Position numbers and translations under genes: made by a program
Part shown: piece after piece, positions 28,106-35,264 of the stretch
Layout of the letters: every line of letters begins with the position of its first letter
Position numbering within the stretch: position 1 is the stretch's first letter
Origin: OMG group bacterium
Lineage (GTDB): Bacteria; Pseudomonadota; Gammaproteobacteria; Pseudomonadales; Azotimanducaceae
NCBI GenBank assembly: GCA_012267385.1
Contig: JAAXGW010000038.1
Span: 1 to 35,264 of the forward strand
Length of the DNA stretch: 35,264 nt
Direction of reading: 5' to 3'
The notes under the pieces: model-generated
Database searches by the model: none
What the model was told of the DNA's origin: nothing
The model's input: only the letters and a program-made list of their open reading frames with translations

Positions 28106-29989
28106 ATGTCTACTGAAACTCTGAGCTTTCAGACAGAAGCCAAGAAACTTCTGCACCTCATGATCAACTCACTGTACTCGAATCGAGAGGTGTTTCTGCG
28201 CGAACTAATCTCGAATGCCTCTGATGCTGTGGATAAGTTGCGATTTGAAGCACTTGAGAATGACGAATTGTTAGGCGAAGACACAGAACTAGGCATCGCA
28301 ATCGACTTCGATGAAGAAGCTGCGACAATCACTGTCGCGGACAATGGCATTGGGATGACGCGAGAGGAAATCATCGAAAATTTGGGTACGATCGCGAAAT
28401 CAGGCACTGAAGAATTCTTGAAACAACTGACCGGTGATCAAAAAGCAGATGCGACGCTGATTGGTCAATTTGGTGTAGGGTTCTATAGCACTTTTATGGT
28501 CTCGGATGAGGTTGTAGTTCTAACTCGTCGGGCCGGTACCGAAGTAGGGACTAAATGGACTTCGACGGGAGAGGAGGGATTCACGGTTGAAGACACGGAG
28601 ACCTCACGAGGAACCTCTGTAACCCTGAAGCTCAAAGAAGAAGCCAAAGAGTATTTGAGTTCATATCGTTTGCGAGAAATTGTGAGGCGCTATAGCGACC
28701 ATATTGCGTGTCCCGTGACGATGCCGTCTTTGGACAAGGATAAACAAGAAGAACGCGATACGGTCAATACAGCGACCGCGCTCTGGTCTCGTTCCAGGTC
28801 CGACATCAGCGATGAGGAGTACAAAGAGTTTTACAAGCACATCTCCCACGACTTTGAAGATCCTATCGCTTGGAGTCACAATCGAGTCGAAGGCCGGTTG
28901 GAATATACCAGTCTACTCTACATTCCAAAACGTGCTCCTTTTGACTTGTATAACCCAGAAGCCGCGAGGGGACTGAAACTTTACGTTCAACGAGTGTTCA
29001 TTCTGGACGATGCAGAAACATTCTTACCTATTTATTTGCGCTGGGTAAAAGGGATCGTTGATTCCAACGACTTGCCATTGAACGTGTCTCGAGAAATGCT
29101 CCAGGAGCACAAAGCTGTTGAGACAATTCGTAATGCTTTGGCGCGCCGAGTTCTTGACCGACTTCAAAAAGTCGCGAACGACGAACCTGAACTGTACGGA
29201 GAGTTTTGGGATAACTTTGGAAATGTGATGAAAGAAGGTACCGTTCCAATGAACCCAAATCGAGAGACGCTTATAAAACTTTTGCGATTTACCACTACGC
29301 ATGACTCTGTGCCAACTGGCGAAGATCATGCGCCTCAAAGAACGTCCCTCAGCGACTACATCGCCCGGGCACCCGACGATCAGGAATTCATTTATTATGT
29401 TGTTGGCGACAACGAACAGTCTGCACGAAATAGTCCGCACTTAGAGGTGTTTTTGAGTCAAGGTATTGAAGTGTTGGTGTTCGGTGATCCAATTGATGCC
29501 TGGATGATGTCTCACTTAGATGAATTTGAAGGCAAGAAATTTCAAGACATCACTAGAAGCAGTCTAGATCTTCCCGAGACGAATGAGGACGAAAAAGAAG
29601 CTGAGAATGAGCAGGAAGAAGACATTGATGAACCGCTTCTGGTACGAATTAAGACTGTATTAGGGGATGGTGTCGAATCTGTACGTAAGTCCAAAAGATT
29701 GGTCGACTCCCCAGCTTGTTTAGTACTAGGTGAACACGATCTCAATCTACACATGCGTAGGGTATTAGAAGCATCGGGACAAAAAGTACCACAATCTAAG
29801 CCCACTCTTGAGATTAACGCGTCACATAGTTTAATAGAGCACTTAGCTAAAGAGCAAGATGAAGCACGGTTTGAGGATTTGGTTCATTTACTACACGAGC
29901 AGGCCGTGTTAGCAGATGGGACTTACCCCATTGAAGCAGGCACACACGTGAAACGCGTAAATCGATTACTTACTGAACTGTTAGTCTAA
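28106..29989 (+). CDS. htpG: Hsp90-family molecular chaperone
   Basis: The 627-residue cytosolic ATPase is the bacterial Hsp90. N-terminal ATP-binding motifs: LRELISNASDAVDKLRF, TVADNGIGMTREE, GTIAKSGT and IGQFGVGFYSTFMVS. The middle domain contains RGLKLYVQRVFILDDA and SNDLPLNVSREMLQE. The C-terminal dimerisation region follows an acidic linker (about residues 490-510, rich in Glu/Asp). Length matches E. coli HtpG (624). Its placement directly after the TCA genes, with its own candidate promoter, suggests separate stress control. Confidence 0.97.
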   Translation: MSTETLSFQTEAKKLLHLMINSLYSNREVFLRELISNASDAVDKLRFEALENDELLGEDTELGIAIDFDEEAATITVADNGIGMTREEIIENLGTIAKSGTEEFLKQLTGDQKADATLIGQFGVGFYSTFMVSDEVVVLTRRAGTEVGTKWTSTGEEGFTVEDTETSRGTSVTLKLKEEAKEYLSSYRLREIVRRYSDHIACPVTMPSLDKDKQEERDTVNTATALWSRSRSDISDEEYKEFYKHISHDFEDPIAWSHNRVEGRLEYTSLLYIPKRAPFDLYNPEAARGLKLYVQRVFILDDAETFLPIYLRWVKGIVDSNDLPLNVSREMLQEHKAVETIRNALARRVLDRLQKVANDEPELYGEFWDNFGNVMKEGTVPMNPNRETLIKLLRFTTTHDSVPTGEDHAPQRTSLSDYIARAPDDQEFIYYVVGDNEQSARNSPHLEVFLSQGIEVLVFGDPIDAWMMSHLDEFEGKKFQDITRSSLDLPETNEDEKEAENEQEEDIDEPLLVRIKTVLGDGVESVRKSKRLVDSPACLVLGEHDLNLHMRRVLEASGQKVPQSKPTLEINASHSLIEHLAKEQDEARFEDLVHLLHEQAVLADGTYPIEAGTHVKRVNRLLTELLV

Positions 29990-29999
29990 TGAGCATCAC

Positions 30000-31025
30000 A
30001 TGACTGTCGCTGTCGTCGGTGCGGGAAACTTTGGTACCGTAATTGCGAATATCGTTGCGTCGAATGGTTTTAAAACGTATTTGTGGATGCGCGATGAAGA
30101 CCAGCTTGTGGACATCGAGGCTCACAAAGAAAACCGTCGATACCTTCCCGGTCACGCAATTCACGAGCGCGTAGTACCGACAACGGACATCGGCTTAGCG
30201 TTAGAAAAGTGCGATCTGGTATTTGTCACTGTACCGAGTGCTTCATTTCGAGATGTTGCAACTTTGGTCGGCCAACACATCCAATCCGGCACGTATGCAG
30301 TGAGTGCGACTAAAGGAGTCGAACATAACTCCTTCAAACTTATGAGCGAAATTTTGGCTGAGGAGTTACCACCAGGTGTGATCGGGGTGTTGAGTGGGCC
30401 TAACTTAGCAGAAGAGATAGCACTCGGAAAGTTTGCCGGTACGGTGATTGCTAGTCCGGATCGTCAGTTAAGATTGATGGTACAACAACGGTTGAGTAGT
30501 AGTACCTTCCGAGTATATTCCAGTCCTGACGTCTACGGCGTCGAACTTGGAGGAGCCCTAAAGAACGTATACGCCATCATTTGTGGTATCGCGACTGCGT
30601 TGGACGTAGGACAAAACGCGGTATCGTTGGTAATTACTCGGAGCCTGATCGAGATGAGTCGATTTGCACAGGCAATGAAGGGCAATCCATATACATTTCT
30701 AGGTCTCGCAGGTGTCGGAGATCTCGTCGCGACATGTACTTCGCCGCATTCGAGGAATTTTCAACTTGGTTACCAATTCGCTTCGGGATTGTCTCTAGAC
30801 GAGGCAATGAATAAACTAGGCAAGTTAGCCGAGGGAGTAAATACGTTAAAAGCAGTGTATGCATATAAACAACGAATGCAGTTGTACATGCCGTTAGCAG
30901 ACGCTCTTTATAGGGTATTGGTACGTGGCGAAGACCTGAAAGAAACTATATTTGAACTCATGACTGGTGAGCAAAAAGACGATGTTGATGTTATCGGCAG
31001 TAGATTAACGACAGAATTTCGATGA
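30000..31025 (+). CDS. gpsA: Glycerol-3-phosphate dehydrogenase [NAD(P)+]
   Basis: The 341-residue cytosolic enzyme reduces dihydroxyacetone phosphate to sn-glycerol-3-phosphate for phospholipid synthesis. VVGAGNFGTVIANIVASNG is the NAD(P) loop; VSATKGVE and LSGPNLAEEIALG are substrate-site blocks; GVELGGALKNVYAIICGIA contains the catalytic Lys region; LAGVGDLVATCTSPHSRNF is the family signature. ATG 30000 lies 10 bases after the htpG stop; the stop overlaps the next gene by ATGA. Confidence 0.95.
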   Translation: MTVAVVGAGNFGTVIANIVASNGFKTYLWMRDEDQLVDIEAHKENRRYLPGHAIHERVVPTTDIGLALEKCDLVFVTVPSASFRDVATLVGQHIQSGTYAVSATKGVEHNSFKLMSEILAEELPPGVIGVLSGPNLAEEIALGKFAGTVIASPDRQLRLMVQQRLSSSTFRVYSSPDVYGVELGGALKNVYAIICGIATALDVGQNAVSLVITRSLIEMSRFAQAMKGNPYTFLGLAGVGDLVATCTSPHSRNFQLGYQFASGLSLDEAMNKLGKLAEGVNTLKAVYAYKQRMQLYMPLADALYRVLVRGEDLKETIFELMTGEQKDDVDVIGSRLTTEFR

Positions 31026-31945
31026 AAGAGCTTAGCACATCAAGAGATTGGTTTTGTAGCATTACTTGTATGTTAGTGGGGCTATTCAGCCTCAGTCTTC
31101 ACGCATCAGAACAAATCATACCAGCGCATCCACGAGCTGAGCTTGAAATCAACGCGGTGTCAGAAGATGATGAACCGATAAACTTCATCTTATCTTCAGC
31201 TCAACGAATACGCAACGAAGTCACCTTTGAACGTGCGATCAAAGTTTTCGGTTCTGTATCTTCAAATACATATCGGATGCCCTCGGACCTAAAAAGATTG
31301 GATACGACCGACTGGTTTAAACAGCAGATCACCTCGCTCGGTGGTGAAATAGAGTTTGAGTGCGAACAACGAGATTGTGGACGCGCGACGATCTGGGCGA
31401 GCGATATTTTCGGAGAACGAGTACTGTCGGCTTCCGATGTAAATCAAAACTATCTTGCCGTCGCACTAGAGAAAGATGATGTACAACACTTATTAATGAT
31501 CTATGTCGTCGAACGATCAAATCGCCGAGTCTACGCCCACGTCGTTGAAATTTTGCCCAGTGAAAGAGTTGCGTTTGACGCTCCGGTGGATGTATCGAGC
31601 GAGTTATTGCGACGAGGCACCGTGACATTACCCGACGTTGTTCCTGATTCTCAAGGAACGATATCGACGGAAGATCTGGAGAACCTCAAGACACTGGCGG
31701 AGACTGAATTGCAAGAGTTTGCGGACGAAGAGATTTACGTTGTTTGCCATGTGAACGGACCTTATGCCACCGAAGAGTTGCTTGAGTACTCTCGCGGTTG
31801 TGCCGAACAAATTCAAGAGGTCTTTGAAGATCAAGGATTGAATGTCGTTCCGTTCGGGACTGGGCCGTTGTCTCCGATAGAACAGACTCCGGTCTCGAGA
31901 GTTGAATTAGTCATTCCGCGATTGCTAAAGCAAGAATTAGAGTAA
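31022..31945 (+). CDS. DUF4892 protein with OmpA-like C-terminal region
   Basis: The 307-residue product has an N-terminal hydrophobic signal segment (about 13-28, ending near LHAS), placing it in the periplasm or envelope. Residues about 60-180 match DUF4892: YRMPSDLKRL, EIEFECEQRDCGRATIWAS with paired Cys, and LMIYVVERSNRRVYAHVVEI. The tail (LAETELQEF, IYVVCHVNGPYATEELLEYS, CAEQIQEVFEDQGLNV) is a divergent OmpA-like fold of the kind often seen at the end of DUF4892 proteins, though the usual peptidoglycan-binding residues are not well kept. The start overlaps gpsA (ATGA). The precise role is unknown; the family is mainly gammaproteobacterial as far as I recall. Confidence 0.8.
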   Translation: MKELSTSRDWFCSITCMLVGLFSLSLHASEQIIPAHPRAELEINAVSEDDEPINFILSSAQRIRNEVTFERAIKVFGSVSSNTYRMPSDLKRLDTTDWFKQQITSLGGEIEFECEQRDCGRATIWASDIFGERVLSASDVNQNYLAVALEKDDVQHLLMIYVVERSNRRVYAHVVEILPSERVAFDAPVDVSSELLRRGTVTLPDVVPDSQGTISTEDLENLKTLAETELQEFADEEIYVVCHVNGPYATEELLEYSRGCAEQIQEVFEDQGLNVVPFGTGPLSPIEQTPVSRVELVIPRLLKQELE

Positions 31946-31976
31946 GGACTATCCATCCTTGACGCGTTGAAGAATA

Positions 31977-32912
31977 TTGGTCCCCGATTCTCTTCTTAGT
32001 CAATTTCTGAGTATCAGGCAAGCGACTCATAAGGGAGTGAGAGCTCCGCACAAACCGCTCCTTCTCCTATACGTTCTTAGTCGATTGTGGATTGAGCAAA
32101 AGTATCGATTGTTTGCGTACGAAGAAATCAAGCCCAAACTCACGGAATTGCTCAATCGATTCTATCAATCCAAGAAGAACCACACTACCAAAGATCCTTT
32201 TACCCGGCTACTAACTGATCAAGTCGGTTGGGAACTCAAGGGTATCGATGATTTTCAGCGAATTTACGCAAGTAAATTGAGCGAAACGGAGTTAATAGAT
32301 CGAGGAGTTGCTGGAGGTTTTGATCACGAGACCATGAAAGTTCTCTTAGATTGTCCGAACTTAATTCTTCAACTCGCGCACTTATTACTCACTAAGAACT
32401 TTCCCGAAAACTACTTTTCGGAGATTTGTCAAGAGTTGGGTTTTCCAGATCCGCTCAAAGACTTCATCTCAGCCGACGACGTTGTATCCACGCAAGGTCT
32501 TGACAACAGAACAAACACGACTAAACGGGATCCAAACTTTCGCGAGAAAGTACTGAACGCCTACCGACGAAAGTGTGCGTTCTGTGGTAGTTCAATTCGA
32601 CTGCGGGATACCTTGGTAGACATGGAAGCAGCACACATTCGTTGGCATTGCTACGACGGTCCAGACACTATTCCAAATGGTTTAGCACTCTGTTCGTCTC
32701 ATCACAAGTTGTTTGATTGGGGCGCAATCAGTTTAAAACGCGATTCTGAATCTTATCGCATCATTCTCGCCTTCACGTTGAACAGCTCAGGACCAATGGA
32801 GTCGTGGTTGGAACAAATACGAGGAACCAGTTTGTTGTTACCGCACGAACAACATCACTGGCCTGATCCCGCTTTTGTCGAATGGCACCTAGATCAAGTA
32901 TTTGAAAAGTAG
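31977..32912 (+). CDS. HNH endonuclease resembling phosphorothioate-DNA-binding (ScoMcrA-like) restriction enzymes
   Basis: The 311-residue product starts at TTG 31977 in the available frame. The N-terminal region (KGVRAPHKPLLLLYVLSRLW) matches the family annotated as phosphorothioated-DNA-binding restriction endonucleases, where this region belongs to the sulfur-binding domain. The C-terminal half has a zinc-type HNH nuclease: RRKCAFCGSSIRLRDTLVDM, EAAHIRWHCYDGPDTIPNGL, ALCSSHHKLFDWG, with C-x2-C and C-x2-H metal pairs and AAHI for the first HNH His. Such type IV enzymes cut DNA carrying foreign modification. No dnd or ssp modification genes and no methyltransferase lie nearby, so it acts alone here. 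Substrate modification is inferred from family only. Confidence 0.78.
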   Translation: MVPDSLLSQFLSIRQATHKGVRAPHKPLLLLYVLSRLWIEQKYRLFAYEEIKPKLTELLNRFYQSKKNHTTKDPFTRLLTDQVGWELKGIDDFQRIYASKLSETELIDRGVAGGFDHETMKVLLDCPNLILQLAHLLLTKNFPENYFSEICQELGFPDPLKDFISADDVVSTQGLDNRTNTTKRDPNFREKVLNAYRRKCAFCGSSIRLRDTLVDMEAAHIRWHCYDGPDTIPNGLALCSSHHKLFDWGAISLKRDSESYRIILAFTLNSSGPMESWLEQIRGTSLLLPHEQHHWPDPAFVEWHLDQVFEK

Positions 32913-32974
32913 CGGTCACGAAACCAAAAAGCTGTTGTCCGGCACGTAAACGACGTACGATTGCACTTTTCTAG

Positions 32975-34576
32975 ATGACTCTCACAGATCAAGTTTCAAG
33001 AATACTACGAGACTTTGGAGTCACCGTTTTTTTCGGAATTCCAGGCATTCACAATCTACCGTTTTACCGCGTGTTTCATGGCGATGGGCACAAGCTAGTA
33101 ACCGTGCGACACGAACAAAGTGCGGCGTTCATGGCTGATGGATTCGCAAGGGCATCGGGTAGGATCGCTGGTTGTTTACTTATCGACGGACCTGGATTTT
33201 TAAATGCGGCAACCGCGATTGCACAAGCGCGTGCAGACTCTATTCCAATGATCGTGTTGACTCCCTGCGGTGACAGCACGGAAAGTGGAAAGTTGCACGA
33301 ACTTACAGGACAAGCTACAGTCTCCCAGGAAATCACACGCGCACACATACGTCTTGATCGAATGACTTCGGTCACCTCTCTCGGTGACTTTTTGGACAAC
33401 TCACTTCGTCTTAATCGACCGGGTCCCATTCACCTTGAAGTTCCACTCACTTTACTAGATTACGACCTATCTGCTGAGGAAGATAGGCGACCAGCCAGAA
33501 AAGAACAAGAGATTTCCGATTCAACGCTTTCGGACGCGATCGAAATCCTTCAGAGTGCAATTCAACCGGTAATTGTTGTTGGCGGTGGGGTTCTACATGC
33601 TCTAACAGAATTGGTCGAGTTTGCGGAGATGATTGATGCACCGGTAGTTAACACCACGAACGCAAAGGGCATATTGCCTAGCGGACACCGACTCTCGGTC
33701 GGTTATAGCCCTTCATTCCCCGAAATTCGTGAACTGATTCAACAGGCAGATGTCGTGATTGCGATCGGAACTGAGCTTGGAGAAACCGATTTTGATTTTT
33801 TCTTAACCAACAAGAACATAGAGTACCAGTCTCTCATTCGAGTTGATATCGATCCAGATCAACTTACTTCGAATGCAACTGCTGACATCGGTATTGTTGG
33901 AGATTCTCAGAGAGTTCTTCAATCGTTCTTACAACATGATTTACGCAAAGAACACGCAGGGAACGAAAGAGTACTGCAAACTCGAGCACTAGTAGAAAAA
34001 AACATACATTTCAATCGCGACATGCATGCGTTCCTTAACGTGATTCAGGAGCAAACCGATGTCCTTGTAGGCGACTCATCACAACCTAATTACTACGCGC
34101 AGTTGCTTTATGAACCAGACTTGATGAGAGGATATTTCCACAGCGTAACAGGATTTGGAACTCTTGGCTATAGCATCCCCGCAACGATCGGAGCGAAAAT
34201 TGCACGTCCGGAAGAACGTGTCGCGTGCCTAGTAGGTGATGGCGGTGCAGCCTTTACGCTATCTGAACTCCAAACGGCGAGTCAACTACGTCTTGGAATT
34301 CCATTCATCATATGGAATAATGAGGGGTACGGAGAAATTGACAAGGCTATGTTTTCGGAGTCTTCAGCACGATACTACACATCTCCCACGCCTCCAAACT
34401 TTGCATTGCTAGCTCAGGCGTTTTTTATGAACTTTCACCAACCCCAAAATTTACTGCAACTAAAACGTGTTTTAGAGGCCGCTTATGAGGACGATACCCC
34501 AACAATAGTTGAAGTGTCCGAGCCAGAGTTTATGCAAAAGGACCAATGGATAAGCTGGTTTGAAGAATCGGTGTAG
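32975..34576 (+). CDS. Thiamine-diphosphate-dependent enzyme of the acetolactate synthase superfamily (AruI-like)
   Basis: The 533-residue protein has the three-domain layout of ThDP-dependent decarboxylases/synthases. FGIPGIHNLPFYR and VRHEQSAAFMADGFARASG carry the catalytic Glu; GPGFLNAATAIAQARADSIP follows. The central domain includes VIVVGGG and the ThDP/Mg motif GDGGAAFTLSELQTASQL then IIWNNEGYGEI lies at the C-terminal domain. The N-terminal wording (IPGIHNLPFYR) is closer, from memory, to 5-guanidino-2-oxopentanoate decarboxylase (AruI) and related 2-oxoacid decarboxylases than to biosynthetic IlvB/IlvI. No IlvN/IlvH small subunit follows, which argues against branched-chain synthesis. 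Substrate unproven. The Shine-Dalgarno before ATG 32975 is weak. Confidence 0.75.
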   Translation: MTLTDQVSRILRDFGVTVFFGIPGIHNLPFYRVFHGDGHKLVTVRHEQSAAFMADGFARASGRIAGCLLIDGPGFLNAATAIAQARADSIPMIVLTPCGDSTESGKLHELTGQATVSQEITRAHIRLDRMTSVTSLGDFLDNSLRLNRPGPIHLEVPLTLLDYDLSAEEDRRPARKEQEISDSTLSDAIEILQSAIQPVIVVGGGVLHALTELVEFAEMIDAPVVNTTNAKGILPSGHRLSVGYSPSFPEIRELIQQADVVIAIGTELGETDFDFFLTNKNIEYQSLIRVDIDPDQLTSNATADIGIVGDSQRVLQSFLQHDLRKEHAGNERVLQTRALVEKNIHFNRDMHAFLNVIQEQTDVLVGDSSQPNYYAQLLYEPDLMRGYFHSVTGFGTLGYSIPATIGAKIARPEERVACLVGDGGAAFTLSELQTASQLRLGIPFIIWNNEGYGEIDKAMFSESSARYYTSPTPPNFALLAQAFFMNFHQPQNLLQLKRVLEAAYEDDTPTIVEVSEPEFMQKDQWISWFEESV

Positions 34577-34714
34577 TGAAAAAGTTTGGTAGTTTGTGTT
34601 CCTTTCAGTGTGCAAGTGATTCCGTACCGAGGATTCATGAATGAGCAACTCTGATCGAATTGAGAGAGTTTGTGCTTGGTTTTATTGGAAATAACAAATC
34701 GGTAGCGTTTGAAA

Positions 34715-35264
34715 TGAGTCGTGTTTGGAGAGTGTGTACGCTTTCTCGTGGAGTGTTTGACGAGATGATGCCTAAGACTCCGATACTTCTTCCTCTGCTG
34801 CTCATTGTCGTTGTATCCTTGATTCTCTGGTTGTTCGTGTCTATTACGTCAACTTTCCAAGCTGTTAATCTTTTCGGGGGTCATGCAGGACTGACTGAGA
34901 TTAGATTAGGTAGCGATCTCTTTTTTGACAGAGGTTCTCCGCAGGAAGAAGGTATTCTTCGTCTTGGTCTCTATGACATTCTTGCTAGCATATTGCGCGG
35001 TATGTTTGAAGTAGTACTCATAATCTGCTTGAAATTGACTCTACTAGGGACTTACTTTTATGTGGTTGGTCAGTTTTCGCAAGTGGACACAAGGTGGGAA
35101 AACTGGTTTGGATTTGTCTGCTGGATATATTTACCCATGGTGATCGCTTCAGCGGAGACTACGACTGTGTTATTCTTTTCACTAGCGAATGTTTCCTCCA
35201 TCGTTCTCTTGTCCTTTTTCAGAAACGCGTTGGTCATAGGGTCTGAGCACGTTTTGGGGGACAG
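34715..35264 (+). CDS. Yip1-family-like integral membrane protein, 3' end outside window
   Basis: From ATG 34715 an open frame runs to the window edge (183 codons, no stop). It begins MSRVWRVCTLSRGVFDEMMP followed by a hydrophobic helix (PILLPLLLIVVVSLILWLFV), then a short extracytoplasmic loop, a second hydrophobic pair (about 95-125) and WFGFVCWIYLPMVIASAE plus further hydrophobic sequence. The pattern VWRxxxxxxxVFDEM then PxxxLPLLLI, and FxxWxxFxxWxxLPM later, resembles Yip1-domain bacterial membrane proteins. Function unknown. The frame is open further upstream but without a better start. Confidence 0.6.

Noticed and set aside
34577-34714. Possible small genes or terminator after the ThDP enzyme.
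   Set aside because: No hairpin with a T-tract and no frame with a convincing start and ribosome site was seen in this 138-base gap.

Overview
The window looks like a gammaproteobacterial chromosome. The right half carries an unbroken TCA-cycle block in the order sdhC-sdhD-sdhA-sdhB-sucA-sucB-lpd-sucC-sucD, followed by htpG, gpsA and a DUF4892/OmpA-like protein, a gene set and order typical of Gammaproteobacteria. No rRNA, tRNA or CRISPR array was seen. Coding GC is moderate (by eye in the mid-40s %), apart from a GC-rich patch at about 1-660.

Left half (1-16.6 kb): an accessory region built around a proteusin-type RiPP (ribosomally made, modified peptide) cluster. Its parts are an NHLP-leader precursor ending in a tiny CCCW tail (6546-6797, + strand); a fused E1-like/YcaO azoline cyclodehydratase (8.0-10.4 kb); an 795-residue AlkB-type di-iron membrane monooxygenase fused to a GlnE-like domain (10.4-12.75 kb); an NHLP-leader domain fused to a terpene-cyclase-like alpha-toroid (12.8-14.1 kb); an NHLM-type peptide-export ABC transporter (14.2-16.6 kb); a conserved RiPP-associated protein of unknown function (6.9-8.0 kb); and a flavin-dependent tryptophan-halogenase-family gene (2.7-4.0 kb). 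A LolA-like/DUF1302-like envelope pair and a large FG-GAP/UnbV protein ending in a vanadium-haloperoxidase-like DUF6851 region complete it. From memory, proteusin clusters pairing a peptidyl Trp brominase with a cyclodehydratase (called srp) were described from marine sponge microbiomes; the gene content here fits that class, so a sponge-associated bacterium is a reasonable guess, not a demonstrated fact.

Most genes of the RiPP operon are broken. About twenty lesions (mostly 1-nt indels, several in short homopolymers, plus one CGA-to-TGA nonsense) interrupt the transporter, toroid enzyme, cyclodehydratase, unknown protein, LolA-like and beta-barrel genes. The precursor, halogenase, AlkB-GlnE fusion and FG-GAP genes remain open, and the 15 kb of housekeeping genes to the right show no lesion. 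This suggests a decaying pathway, or region-specific sequence error. A relic of an IS3-type transposase OrfA, itself carrying an internal stop, lies at the cluster/TCA boundary.

Right half (17.1-35.3 kb): all + strand and tightly packed with short gaps and overlaps. sdhCDAB (complex II), sucAB-lpd (2-oxoglutarate dehydrogenase) and sucCD (succinyl-CoA synthetase) supply consecutive TCA steps. htpG has a heat-shock-like promoter; gpsA overlaps the DUF4892 gene. A solitary HNH endonuclease resembling phosphorothioate-DNA-dependent type IV enzymes, an AruI-like thiamine-diphosphate enzyme and a partial Yip1-like membrane protein end the window.
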